Below are positions 8,510 to 17,369 of a stretch of DNA of 64,000 nucleotides, piece after piece (position 1 is the first letter of the stretch; the number at the start of each line of letters is the position of its first letter). This DNA is from Salegentibacter sp. 24 (GTDB lineage: Bacteria > Bacteroidota > Bacteroidia > Flavobacteriales > Flavobacteriaceae): contig NZ_SNWE01000020.1 of assembly GCF_004362395.1 (NCBI RefSeq), forward strand, positions 1 through 64,000. Direction: 5' to 3'. Both the position numbers and the translations under genes were made by a program. The notes under the pieces are model-generated. The model was not told the origin of the DNA and searched no databases. It was given only the letters and a program-made list of their open reading frames with translations.

Positions 8510-9206
8510 ATGAAACTCATAAAAACACTACTTGTTATTTTAGGAAGGTCGCTTCCCATATTGACTTTTGGACAGAGAACGGAAATAAAGGCCAGGTAAC
8601 GGTCTCAGAAAGACAGGAAGATGATATTTACCATACTGGGGAAACAATTAAGGTCATAGCCCCAGTTTTTGGTGATGTGGTTCTGGCCGGCAGTGACATT
8701 ATCTTAAAAGATACCATATATCAGGACCTATTAGTGGCTGGTGGCGAGATATTTGTATCAGGTTTTGTTGCTGATGATATTAGGGCTGCCGGTGGTAAAC
8801 TTACTATCGATTCTGAAGTTAGAGACGATGTTATCGTAAGTGGAGGTCAGGTAATAATTACAGAAAATGACGTGATTCATGGAAATCTTATCAATTTTTC
8901 CGGAAATATAAATATGAATGGCGTAATAAAAGGTATGTTCAGATCTAATTCGGGTAACTTAACCATGAATGGAACTATAGAAGGGGATGCCCTTTTTAAA
9001 GGGTGGAAACCTTAAATTAAATGGAGAAGTAAAAGGTAAGTCCAAAATAATTTCAGAAAACCTTAAAATAAGTGATAATGCAGTATTCCACCGAAATGTT
9101 AATTATTGGAATGAAAAAGGAACAGTAGATTTTAAAAATTCACTCTTAGGCGCAACCGCTAAAATTGATGAATCCTTAATACAAGGCCAAGAAGAATTTT
9201 CCTGGC
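8510..9206 (+). pseudogene. Bactofilin-like (polymer-forming) protein, frameshifted and truncated
   Basis: An ATG at 8510 starts a signal-peptide-like stretch (MKLIKTLLVILGR...TFG) that shifts frame near 8570. The following frame reads a right-handed beta-helix of six-residue-type repeats rich in GG, G-x-I and D/N (LLVAGGEIFVSG, IRAAGGKLTIDS, VIVSGGQVIITE). A second shift near 8998 moves to another frame that continues the helix (GGNLKLNGEVKG, ISENLKISDNAV). The match ends abruptly near 9206, where sequence from an unrelated convergent gene begins. At least two frameshifts and loss of the 3' part make it non-functional as read. The family call rests on the repeat pattern. Confidence 0.65.
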
Positions 9207-9361
9207 AGCATCTTGACTGGAATAGAAGCAATTTCCTCGGTATTTACATCATTCCGATACTTATAATTTGCATAAATCGTAACTTCAGATAATTCTTGAA
9301 TTTGAGCAAATATTTGTGAAGAAAACACAAAAATTAAAGCTCCAATTAATAATTTTTTCAT
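9207..9361 (-). pseudogene. 5' remnant of a secreted Bacteroidota protein
   Basis: From an ATG at 9361 the minus strand reads a clear signal peptide (MKKLLIGALIFVFSSQIFAQ), then IQELSEVTIYANYKYRNDV and EEIASIPVKML. This is the beginning of a small secreted protein common in Flavobacteriaceae. The similarity stops at about 9207, where the bactofilin-like remnant on the other strand begins, so two broken genes are joined tail to tail. The cytosine-free promoter context was lost or is not recognisable. Confidence 0.55.
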
Positions 9362-9399
9362 GATCTCTCAAGGTGCGTCAGGAGAATAAAGGATTATCT

Positions 9400-9760
9400 G
9401 AAGCCCAGGTTCAAGAGCGCAATCAAAAGCGTATACAATATTCCCGCATAAAAGGGGATATGTACCGGATCCAGGAATCAGTCACAAAATCGCGTACAGG
9501 AACAGCTTAACGTGGGAGATGGGATATCTGTAAGACCAGATGGAACATACCAGGTTCGTAACCAACAACAAATGCGTCTTCAAAATGGCGAATGTTTATC
9601 TATGTATGGTGGGAAACTCGCCAATATGTATCAGTTTCGTAAAAATATAGCGCAGAAAAATATGATCCAGAACAAGATGCAGAAGAACATTGAAAAAGAC
9701 ATTCCAAAGGGCGTCCAAAAACAGGTTCAGAAAACTCCCCAGAAAGGGAAAATCAATTAA
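9400..9760 (+). pseudogene. DUF6799-like small protein remnant, frameshifted
   Basis: The frame ending at 9760 reads ISVRPDGTYQVRNQQQMRLQNGECLSM, which resembles the DUF6799 repeat (G-T/S-x-V-x-x-D-G-T-Y ... M-x-L-x-x-G-x-x-x-x-M). A Gln/Lys-rich tail follows. Upstream, a Gln/Arg-rich stretch in a different frame (QVQERNQKRIQYSR...) indicates a frameshift near 9480; the only start in the intact part is a GTG at 9512. Possibly a short GTG-started protein of 82 aa is still made, but a decayed longer gene is more likely. Confidence 0.45.
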
Positions 9761-9763
9761 TCA

Positions 9764-9799
9764 GAAAGGCGGCAATCAAAATTGGTTGCAGGCTTTTTT
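9764..9799 (+). terminator. Imperfect hairpin with T-run
   Basis: AAAG/CTTT and GCAA/TTGC pairings with two internal mismatches enclose a short loop and are followed by six T residues on the plus strand. It fits a weak rho-independent terminator for the DUF6799-like remnant. It lies immediately before the open frame of the beta-barrel gene. Confidence 0.4.
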
Positions 9800-9921
9800 A
9801 AAATCTTAAAAAGCTACTTCTATTCTTAATAATATTTCAGGGGCTTGGTTTATGGGCCCAGGCCGATAAAAACCTACGAGAAAAGAAAAGCAGTGCAGAG
9901 ATATCTTTACTATTTGCAGAC

Positions 9922-10671
9922 ATGAGCTACTCCAGTGATGCGATTTTAATGGGACGAAGAGATTCAGTGACGGCTCCTTACATAATGCCGTCAGTGGGAT
10001 ATTATAATCGTTCCGGTTTTTATGCCGATGCTTCTCTCTCTTATTTGGTAAAAGATGAAAACAGGGTGGATATGGGTGTGCTAAGTGCCGGTTACCGTTT
10101 TGATGCCAACGGAATTTATGGGGGGATTGCAGCTACTAAATATTTCTTTAATGAAGAAAGCTACAACGTACAATCACAAACTTCCGGAAATGTGATGGCA
10201 TTGTTGGGCTATGAATTTAATTTTTTGGAACTGAGCGTAATGGGAAGCGCTTATTTTTCAGAAGATGGAGATACAGATTTTTTTGCAGGAGTAATTTTGG
10301 ATAACACTCTTAGTTTAATTGAAAACAAACTTATTTTTAATCCTTCTTTCCGGTTGAATGCCAGCTCCCAGTATTTCTATCAGGAATATTATCAAACCAG
10401 CCGTTTGGGAAACCGAAAGAGAAAAAACGTTATGCAACAGGTTCCGGTAGGGACTATAGAGTTAGAAGAAGCTTCAAACTTCAATATTCTATCAGTAGAA
10501 TTGAGTCTTCCCGTTTCATATTATCATAACCAGTTCATTTTCTATTTTAAGCCCCATCTTGCATTTCCGGAGGGAGAGAGCAAAATCATTACCCAAGACG
10601 CCGTGTATGAAGAAACCTTAGATGATATTTTCTATTTTTCTGTGGGGATAGGTTATTGGCTTATTCCTTGA
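9922..10671 (+). CDS. Outer-membrane beta-barrel-like protein, original start apparently lost
   Basis: The frame is rich in alternating aromatic/hydrophobic strands (VGYYNRSGFYADASLSYL, MGVLSAGYRFDANGIYGGI), as in Bacteroidota outer-membrane barrels, and ends with an aromatic strand. The first usable start is ATG 9922. However, the open frame extends back to 9802 and encodes a convincing signal peptide (KKLLLFLIIFQGLGLWAQA) with no ATG, GTG or TTG before it. Starting at 9922 would remove the signal peptide and the first strand (EISLLFADM). So either a start codon mutated recently, or a non-canonical start is used. Function is unknown. Confidence 0.55.
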   Translation: MSYSSDAILMGRRDSVTAPYIMPSVGYYNRSGFYADASLSYLVKDENRVDMGVLSAGYRFDANGIYGGIAATKYFFNEESYNVQSQTSGNVMALLGYEFNFLELSVMGSAYFSEDGDTDFFAGVILDNTLSLIENKLIFNPSFRLNASSQYFYQEYYQTSRLGNRKRKNVMQQVPVGTIELEEASNFNILSVELSLPVSYYHNQFIFYFKPHLAFPEGESKIITQDAVYEETLDDIFYFSVGIGYWLIP

Positions 10672-11068
10672 AAACGCTCTATTAAGAAATGTTTGGTCTT
10701 GCAAAGCAATAGAAAAAGAAATATTCAAAAAGAATTTTTGTGAATTCAAACCGCATTAATTATCTTCTTTACCAAATCCCGATTCGAGTGATTTTGAATA
10801 AAAAAATAACACCATATGGTACTTTTCTATTTGCAAGTTATCGCCTTTATAAATAACTACCTTTTATTGCCTCTTCCATTTTTACAGTAAATTTTTATTT
10901 TTTGATCAATAAAACAAATTGAAATTAATTTCAATCCTTTCTAAATCGTATATTTAAATTACTGATATTCAAGTTCAAAAAATATAAGCCTTTCTAAAAA
11001 CTAAAAAATTTCATAAGTGTTACCTGGAAAATAAAAACTGTGTAATATCGGTTTTTTATAAAGACTTT

Positions 11069-11767
11069 ATGATGAAAATAAGCGCTATAAGTAATAAAAA
11101 TATTCCTAGAGGAGAAGCCGTAAAAGCTAAAGATATCAGGGATGGCATATTTAATTTAATTAAAACAGATTTTCCAAGCTTTGACAAGAATGCTTATATT
11201 TCTATTGCAGAACTGAATAAATATAGAAGACTTTATTTAAGCTCCCTAATACTTCTGGAGAAAGGAGAATTGGCGCTCCTTGATAAAGATGTGATCGATG
11301 CGATAAGAAACAACTCAATTCTTTCGGAAAAAATAGAGGACGAGATAGAAGCTGAACTCACATTGGGGCAAAAATTAGCCGACCAGGTAGCGGCCTTTGG
11401 GGGCAGCTGGACATTCATCATAACCTTTTTTATAGGTATAATAATCTGGGTGGCGATAAATGTTTGGTTTCTTAGCAAAGAACCGTTTGATCCCTATCCT
11501 TTTATCTTGCTAAACCTCATCCTTTCCTGTTTGGCAGCAATTCAGGCCCCTATCATAATGATGAGCCAAAATAGACAAGAACAAAAAGACAGGGAAAGAG
11601 GAGAACACGATTATAAAATAAATCTAAAAGCTGAACTTGAAATCAAATTATTAAGTGAAAAAATTGATCACTTAATGGTTAATCAGAACAGAAAACTTTT
11701 AGAGATTCAGGAAATACAAACTGACTATTTAGAAGATCTCATGAACGAACTTAAAAAAAAACAATAG
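11069..11767 (+). CDS. DUF1003 membrane protein
   Basis: A 232-aa protein whose central part is the DUF1003 signature: GQKLADQVAAFGGSWTFI, a first membrane helix (about residues 112-134), the FDPYPFILLNLILS second helix and the AAIQAPIIMMSQNRQ exit. The C-terminal tail is a charged coiled coil. The N-terminal about 90 residues contain a YISIAEL-type stretch ahead of the domain. The family is widespread and uncharacterised. The 397-bp gap before it (10672-11068) is AT-rich with no recognisable gene or clear promoter. Confidence 0.88.
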   Translation: MMKISAISNKNIPRGEAVKAKDIRDGIFNLIKTDFPSFDKNAYISIAELNKYRRLYLSSLILLEKGELALLDKDVIDAIRNNSILSEKIEDEIEAELTLGQKLADQVAAFGGSWTFIITFFIGIIIWVAINVWFLSKEPFDPYPFILLNLILSCLAAIQAPIIMMSQNRQEQKDRERGEHDYKINLKAELEIKLLSEKIDHLMVNQNRKLLEIQEIQTDYLEDLMNELKKKQ

Positions 11768-11808
11768 AACCAAAATTGTCTTTTTAACTCTGGTTATCTT
11801 ATACACAC

Positions 11809-11907
11809 TTATTTTTTCCCGTTTTCCAGGAATATGATGCGACCGGCTTTTTTAACAAAATCTTCGTCGTAGGTAACTAGTAAAAGCGAAAGCCTCTTTT
11901 TAAGATT
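11809..11907 (-). pseudogene. C-terminal scrap of an ABC-transporter ATPase
   Basis: A 32-codon open stretch ending in TAA reads LLLVTYDEDFVKKAGRI followed by IFLENGKK. This is the H-loop region and final strand of an ABC ATPase (usual form LLLVTHDxxF...RIxxLxxGK), with the switch His replaced by Tyr. It has no start codon and a stop directly upstream, so only the tail of a lost gene remains. The rest of 11768-12282 holds nothing else I recognise. Confidence 0.5.
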
Positions 11908-12282
11908 TTAGAATATTAAAAAGATTTAGAATTATAGCTATCTAGTTTCTCATCGTTTTAATTAAAGGCTCATTTATTAAATCACGTGTTTCAGGATTTA
12001 TCACCGAATTTGCTTGTGATCACCTATCTCTGAGTTATGATGGAAGATTATCTGGCAGGGAAATCATAGGAAATATGCAAGTCCGACGGAACCACAGCAT
12101 GAGTGATTAAATAGTAAAATAGCTAAAAGGTTGGGAGGGAATATATTTGAGTAATTGCTTTTCCTGGGGGGCTTTAAATCAAGAGTAACCTTATTATTCT
12201 TAATTTAAAGCCCCTCCAGAAAATTAAAAAATAGAGTAAGCTTAAGAAAATTATAACCCCACGTACTGCAAATCCCGGTAAG

Positions 12283-12501
12283 CTATGAACCTCCTTCTAG
12301 ATCAGGAATATCCTTCATTTTACCATTTACAGATTTACCTAAAACAATAACCTCTTTACTTTCTTTATATTCTTCAATAGCAAGCATTAATTGCTTTTTG
12401 GTATCTCTTCTAATTTTGATGCCAGTTTTTTGGTTTTTATTTCTAACTTCAATATAGTACCCATCTCTCAGGTCTTTCGCTTTAGTGGAAGGTCTTCCCA
12501 T
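12283..12501 (-). CDS. Small conserved basic protein (72 aa)
   Basis: The sequence MGRPSTKAKDLRDGYYIEVRNKN followed by a basic segment (GIKIRRDTKKQ), a helix (LAIEEYKESKEV) and a short acidic end is a pattern I associate with small conserved Flavobacteriia proteins of unknown function. The N-terminal GRPSTKAKDLRDG resembles an AT-hook-like GRP start, so nucleic-acid binding is conceivable but unproven. It is a single-gene unit. The 478-bp gap upstream (12502-12979) shows no gene. Confidence 0.7.
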   Translation of the reverse strand: MGRPSTKAKDLRDGYYIEVRNKNQKTGIKIRRDTKKQLMLAIEEYKESKEVIVLGKSVNGKMKDIPDLEGGS

Positions 12502-12979
12502 AATTAATGTCTAAATTTAAAATAGTAGTTCAATCTTTTTAATAAATATTTCTTGGGCCTAAAATAAACATAAGAAATAAACCAATAAGGAAATAAGACA
12601 GTAATATCGAAATTATTCGAATATTTTGCCTTATTTCATCATAACCTTAAAACATTGTAAAAATTTATTTTTAATTATGCCCATCGTCCCATTACGGGTA
12701 ATCAATTAGCATTAATCAACCTCTAATTTAATCAATTTTTTGATTCGTTCCTAGGGATAAAAAAGAAAGTTTGCAGATTGTCTTTGGTAAAACATCCAAA
12801 GTTCGACAATGCTACTATTTCCGAGTCTTAAGCCATAACTATTTCAAAGAGGCAAATCCTATTTTGACACTCCGGATAACCATATTCTTAACCGGTAAGA
12901 GAAACCCAGGTAGCTATTTATACTTTAAATAGGGACCACTGAATCTATTAGGAGCTATACCCAAATGAAATTTGCCATT

Positions 12980-13678
12980 TTAGCGCTTTTGTTTATCCCA
13001 ATAAACATATAAAATAAAAAGTACTAAACTGATTAATGAACCCCATAACAAACCGGTTTTGAGTTGCTGTGTACTATCACCTATAACGGCGATAAAAAAT
13101 GTAAGTGGTGCTATCCCTAATAAGGTAGCTCCAATAAACTTCCAGTAGCCAATTTTTAGAATCCCACCAACAAAACTAATCGCATCATTACTTAAAAATG
13201 GATTGATCCTGGTGACAATTACGGCCCAAAAACCATAGTCTTCAATAAAGTCGCTAATCTTATGTTCTGTTTTAACACCAAGTAACTTTTGCACGATTAT
13301 AGGTCCAAAATAACGACCGATAAAATATCCTACGGAAGAGGCACAAAAAATAGCAGCAAAAACAATTAAGCTCCCTCCAAGTGGCCCATATGCTAATATG
13401 GAAACTATCATTAATGCTATTGATGGAATGACTAAAAGGAACATTTGTGCAATCATCGCAACAATTAAAACAAAGGGTCCTATCCACCCAAAATCTGAAA
13501 CCCAGGCTTCTATTTTTTGTTTATCGTTACTGGTAAGTACCTTCCAGGCTTCATTAAAAAATTCATTCATTGCCGGGATAAAAAAATAACCTCCTACAAG
13601 AATAGCAATTACAATAAGTGAAAACACTAATGGAGCCTTGCTTTTTTTTACGTTGGTATGATCTTGTCTTTCTATCAT
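12980..13678 (-). CDS. TVP38/TMEM64 (SNARE-associated/VTT) family membrane protein
   Basis: A 232-aa inner-membrane protein with about five to six hydrophobic segments. The conserved core GPLGGSLIVFAAIFCASSVGYFIGRYFG, the SDFIEDYGFWAVIVTRINPF-type re-entrant region and FVGGILKIGYWKF are the VTT-domain signature related to DedA and TMEM41B/VMP1 lipid scramblases. It is the last gene of the run that starts with the response regulator at 17043, with 4 bp between it and the SdiA-regulated-domain gene. Related DedA proteins act in membrane lipid homeostasis; the substrate here is unknown. Confidence 0.88.
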   Translation of the reverse strand: MIERQDHTNVKKSKAPLVFSLIVIAILVGGYFFIPAMNEFFNEAWKVLTSNDKQKIEAWVSDFGWIGPFVLIVAMIAQMFLLVIPSIALMIVSILAYGPLGGSLIVFAAIFCASSVGYFIGRYFGPIIVQKLLGVKTEHKISDFIEDYGFWAVIVTRINPFLSNDAISFVGGILKIGYWKFIGATLLGIAPLTFFIAVIGDSTQQLKTGLLWGSLISLVLFILYVYWDKQKR

Positions 13679-13682
13679 TGAT

Positions 13683-14546
13683 TTAATTAAAAACTACTTC
13701 CAGAATATTTGCCTTCCCTCCTTTTCCTTCATTGGATATAAATAATCGCCCATCTTCACTAAAAGTAAGTCCTTCAGCCTGCTCAAAATCATCTTCATCT
13801 AAAGCATAGCGTCGCTCTAATTTCATTTTACTATCGGCAATAAGGAGCTGGGGTGCTCTGCCATCGAGGATATAAAATTTATTATTTTCAGGGTGTATGC
13901 TCAACGCCGAAGGCTCTAGTTTTTTACTAAGCTTTGTATCTCTTCCAGCTAATATGCGATCTCCCATATTCAGGCGAAATTCAGGCTGTTTCTGTACTTC
14001 CCCAGATTCCAAAGAAAACTGGTAGATGCCTTTATAGGTTTTATCCTGAGGTTCGCGGTCTTTAATAGCAAGAAGTAAACGCTTATTATTTTTATCCAGG
14101 GCTAAACTTTCCAGGTTTTGTTCCTCGGTCAAAAAGTTACTGTGAGGAATGGTTTGAGAATTGGCGGACAAAAAGTTTCGGACCTCAAAGATTTCTCCAT
14201 CACTTCTCAAAATATAGGCCGTGTCCCCAACAATCCGGATATCTTCATAATCCCCCGATTCTGCAAATGATACGCGCTTAACAATTTTTGAAGTTTTAAG
14301 ATCGAAAATAAAAATGATACCATCTTCATCCTGTATACAAGCCATTTTATCGGCACCCATCCAGTCTATCCCTGAGATCTCATCAAGTTCTTCAGGTAGT
14401 TTCCAGGCCTTGATAATCCTATAGTCAACAGGTAGATCCTGAAGTTTATCTTTCGTTACAAATTCTGTGTAACCCAGCAATATCAGGCCCGCTAGGCTTA
14501 ATACTCCAAAGACGATTAACGCCACTATTTTGTTCACCATTTTCAT
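13683..14546 (-). CDS. SdiA-regulated-domain (beta-propeller) protein
   Basis: A 287-aa protein with an N-terminal membrane anchor or signal (about residues 5-25) and a beta-propeller-like body. LPEELDEISGIDW, MACIQDEDGIIFIFDL, EDIRIVGDTAYILRSDG, ESLALDKNNKRLLLAIKDRE and LEPSALSIHPENNKFYILDG are repeats typical of the SdiA-regulated/phytase-like propeller family. It would sit in the periplasm. The gene is 13 bp downstream of the PepSY-like lipoprotein gene and 4 bp upstream of the TVP38 gene, so it is probably co-transcribed with the two-component system. Ligand or enzyme activity cannot be read from the sequence. Confidence 0.82.
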   Translation of the reverse strand: MKMVNKIVALIVFGVLSLAGLILLGYTEFVTKDKLQDLPVDYRIIKAWKLPEELDEISGIDWMGADKMACIQDEDGIIFIFDLKTSKIVKRVSFAESGDYEDIRIVGDTAYILRSDGEIFEVRNFLSANSQTIPHSNFLTEEQNLESLALDKNNKRLLLAIKDREPQDKTYKGIYQFSLESGEVQKQPEFRLNMGDRILAGRDTKLSKKLEPSALSIHPENNKFYILDGRAPQLLIADSKMKLERRYALDEDDFEQAEGLTFSEDGRLFISNEGKGGKANILEVVFN

Positions 14547-14559
14547 TATTTTATTTTTA

Positions 14560-15003
14560 TTACCAGGTGGAAATCCTACTGGTTACCTGTCCTGATTCAT
14601 CAAAAATTATTTTACTATCATTTGGTTCTTCATCAAATTCTACCTGATAATAGCTGGTTCCCAGAATTTCTATTACCTCCACCTCTTCAATTTTTGTCCT
14701 AACAAAACTCTTCATAATACCAGCCTGGACGCGCTGTGGAAGAGCCTTATAGGTGAAATCATACTTATATTTATCAAAAGTTCCGTCCGGATTTAAGAAA
14801 GCCTGGTATTCCACATTATTGACAGTAAACTCTGCCTCATACATATCAGCATTTTTATCCCATTCCAGGTCCTTGGCATTCGAAAATTGCTGGGTAAATC
14901 CGTTGATTACCACAGAAGGAATGTCCGTATTTCGCATATCATCATCGTCACAAGAACTAAGCCCGAGCCCAATAGCCAGGATCATAAAAAACGTCCTTTT
15001 CAT
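14560..15003 (-). CDS. PepSY-like lipoprotein
   Basis: A 147-aa protein with a lipoprotein signal (MKRTFFMILAIGLGLSSC; lipidated Cys18) followed by an Asp-rich linker and a PepSY-like fold. The repeats VVINGFTQQFSNAKDLEWDKN...YEAEF and LPQRVQAGIMKSF...VEVIEI...YYQVEFD each have the family's helix, then aromatic strand, then acidic end. Such proteins in Bacteroidota are often controlled by an adjacent histidine kinase. The gene starts 88 bp after the kinase and precedes the SdiA-regulated-domain gene. A role as an envelope-stress or metal-related periplasmic sensor partner is inference. Confidence 0.85.
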   Translation of the reverse strand: MKRTFFMILAIGLGLSSCDDDDMRNTDIPSVVINGFTQQFSNAKDLEWDKNADMYEAEFTVNNVEYQAFLNPDGTFDKYKYDFTYKALPQRVQAGIMKSFVRTKIEEVEVIEILGTSYYQVEFDEEPNDSKIIFDESGQVTSRISTW

Positions 15004-15091
15004 CTTTTCTGCTTTTACATTTTAAGCAAAGTTGGGGTACAAAACTGGAATAAACCTGGAATCCAAGAATAAGAGAGTTTTTAGGAAAATT

Positions 15092-16369
15092 TTAAGAATC
15101 TACTTGGGGAAAGGAAAGCAGGAAGCTATGTTTTCCCTCATAGGTATAATTGAGTAGGATATTGTATTTTTCAGCAATGGTATGTGCAATGGCCAGTCCA
15201 ATGCCATTTGATCCCTTGACCTGTGAATTCTTCTGAAAACGGGTAAATACCTTATCAGTATCTAGAGAACCCTGGTTAGAAATATTACTTATATTGAAGC
15301 TTTTTGATGAAATCCTGATATTAATTTCACTACTTCTTTCTCCATGCATAATGGCGTTCTTTAATAAATTAGAGAGTAAAATTCGTGCAAGCCCCTTATT
15401 CATCTTATATTCTAATTGGGAAAAATTTTCTACATTTATTTTCATTTCCTTGTGACTGGCCAGATCTTCAAAATCAAGCTTTAATTCATCTATCAAATCA
15501 TTGAAAACAACTAATTCCTCTTCTGGAAATTGCTGATTTTCAATTTTAGAAAGTAAAAGCAAGGAATTGTTCATTCTGGTAAGACCTTCCAGGTTATTTA
15601 AAACAGAAGCTACCAGTTCGATTTGCTCACTATTAAGGTCTTCATTTTCTACCAGGAGCTCTAATTTGTTGATACTTATAGCCAGGGGAGTTTGTAACTC
15701 ATGGGCCGCATTTTCTATAAATTGTTTTTGGCTATTGTAACTTGAGATAGATTTCCCCAACATTTGTTCTATGCGGGTATTAAGCAAGTTGAATTCCTCA
15801 ATGGTCGAGGGAATCGTTTTAATTTGTTGATCTTTTTCCAACCTGAAATTTTTAAGCTGTTGTAACAGGCCATAGAAGGGATTCCATATTTTTTTTAGGA
15901 TCAGATTATTCAACAAAACAATACTTAAAATTAACCCGATATAAAGAAGAATAAGAGAAAACAACAAGTCTTCTATTAGATCATCCTCCTCTACCATTGA
16001 GGTAATGATCTTTAGTTTATAGAAGTTATCTCCATTTTTAAACACGGTTTCCAGTAATCTAACGGGCTCATATTCTTTTTCATTCTGCATATACATGAGC
16101 GTATCGCGGTAAGAATCCCTAAAATTTATGGCTCGCTGATCACTAATTGGTCTGATGGTATAACTTCCATCTTCAAAATCTAAACGCTGTAAAATTTCGG
16201 GATTATTTTTGGCCTGTTTAATCACCAGCATCTTGTGATTATCCAAGCCATCATCCAGACTGTCATAAATTTCATCAAGCATTTCCAGGTAAAAAATAAC
16301 AGCCCAAATCCCCAGAAGGAGAAACAATATAGCAGCGAAGTAGCTCGTAGTATAATTTAACAGTTTCAT
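15092..16369 (-). CDS. Membrane sensor histidine kinase
   Basis: A 425-aa kinase. Two membrane helices (about residues 9-28 and 133-156) bound a periplasmic sensor of about 100 residues. The HisKA region has the phosphoacceptor His in ENAAHELQTPLAI, and the ATPase domain has N-box NLLKNAIMHGE and G-box GSNGIGLAIAH. The start overlaps the response-regulator stop in an ATGA, so the pair is translationally coupled. It is flanked on both sides by PepSY-like genes, which are its most likely targets. The D-x-G segment of the ATPase domain is poorly conserved (NISNISNQG). Confidence 0.92.
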   Translation of the reverse strand: MKLLNYTTSYFAAILFLLLGIWAVIFYLEMLDEIYDSLDDGLDNHKMLVIKQAKNNPEILQRLDFEDGSYTIRPISDQRAINFRDSYRDTLMYMQNEKEYEPVRLLETVFKNGDNFYKLKIITSMVEEDDLIEDLLFSLILLYIGLILSIVLLNNLILKKIWNPFYGLLQQLKNFRLEKDQQIKTIPSTIEEFNLLNTRIEQMLGKSISSYNSQKQFIENAAHELQTPLAISINKLELLVENEDLNSEQIELVASVLNNLEGLTRMNNSLLLLSKIENQQFPEEELVVFNDLIDELKLDFEDLASHKEMKINVENFSQLEYKMNKGLARILLSNLLKNAIMHGERSSEINIRISSKSFNISNISNQGSLDTDKVFTRFQKNSQVKGSNGIGLAIAHTIAEKYNILLNYTYEGKHSFLLSFPQVDS

Positions 16370-17043
16370 TCTTCCACCAATTTATAGCCAATTCCGTAAA
16401 CCGCCTTTATTTCTATTCCGGCATCAGCAGTTTTAAGTTTCTTACGCAAATTTTTGATCTGGGAATAAATAAATTCAAAACTATCGGCCTGGTCAATATG
16501 ATCACCCCAAACGTGTTCAGCTAAAGCCGATTTATTAACCAGCCGGTTTTGGTTTGAAACGAAAAATAATAGAATCTCAAATTCTTTTCGGTTTAAATTA
16601 AGGAGCTGCTCACCTATACTAGCCTCGTGTTCATCGAGATCTACACATAAATTACCAATCTTAATTTTGTTATTGCCCTTAAACTGTCGCCTCCTAAGTA
16701 CCGCTTTAACCCGGGCATTTAACTCGGCCATATGAAAGGGTTTCGCCAAATAATCATCTGCCCCCAGATTCAATCCCTGTAGTCTATCGTCAAGGGAATT
16801 CCTGGCTGAAACAATTATAATTCCATCTTCTATTTCTTTTTTCTTGAGGTCTTCTAAAAGACTAAATCCGCTCCCGTCCTTTAAATTTATATCCAATAAA
16901 ATGCAATCATAAGTATACACTCCTATTTTATTTCGGGCTTCAGATACGCTTTCTGCCGTCTCTACCACAAAATTTTCCTTTTCCAGAAAATCTTTCATAT
17001 TCTGCAGCATATCCTGTTGGTCCTCTATAATTAGAATTTTCAT
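16366..17043 (-). CDS. OmpR-family response regulator
   Basis: A 225-aa regulator. The receiver domain has an acidic pocket (IIEDQQD), a phosphoacceptor Asp in ILLDINLKDG, Ser/Ala in IIVSARN and Lys in DYLAKPF. The C-terminal winged helix has the LNRKEFEILLFFVSN and ADSFEFIYSQIKNLRKKL recognition region of the OmpR/PhoB type. It is the first gene of a probable five-gene unit (regulator, kinase, PepSY-like, SdiA-regulated domain, TVP38). A perfect TAnnTTTG box lies at 17100-17107. Confidence 0.93.
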   Translation of the reverse strand: MKILIIEDQQDMLQNMKDFLEKENFVVETAESVSEARNKIGVYTYDCILLDINLKDGSGFSLLEDLKKKEIEDGIIIVSARNSLDDRLQGLNLGADDYLAKPFHMAELNARVKAVLRRRQFKGNNKIKIGNLCVDLDEHEASIGEQLLNLNRKEFEILLFFVSNQNRLVNKSALAEHVWGDHIDQADSFEFIYSQIKNLRKKLKTADAGIEIKAVYGIGYKLVEE

Positions 17044-17099
17044 AATCTTGACTATTATTTACCGGAAACTAAAAGATCCGAAGAAAACTTTACAACAAA

Positions 17100-17107
17100 C
17101 AAAATTA
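17100..17107 (-). promoter_or_regulatory. Candidate -7 promoter box (TAATTTTG)
   Basis: The minus strand reads TAATTTTG, a full match to the Bacteroidota -7 consensus TAnnTTTG, about 56 bp before the response-regulator ATG. No convincing TTTG box is seen at the -33 position. The remainder of the divergent gap 17044-17369 shows no other gene. Confidence 0.35.
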
Positions 17108-17369
17108 AAAATCATCTCTTTAAGATAATCTGTTTATAATAGTACAAAGATGATAAACAAAACTGGAAAGAATTGGTAAATCGTAATCCGGATGCTGCAA
17201 CTATATCCCTCTAGAATAGTTCTCTGTCCCAAAAAAAGGCGAAATTCCAACCAGCTTGATTAGAATGAAGGATGCTTTTTAGAAATATTTAGGATTTTCC
17301 CCGGGGCTATTCCTAATTCTTTCCAGTTTTAACGGCTTACTTCGCACAGAATTTAAAAAAACAATGATT

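Noticed and set aside
12502-12979. Possible gene remnant in the 478-bp gap
   Set aside because: No frame on either strand gives recognisable protein similarity.
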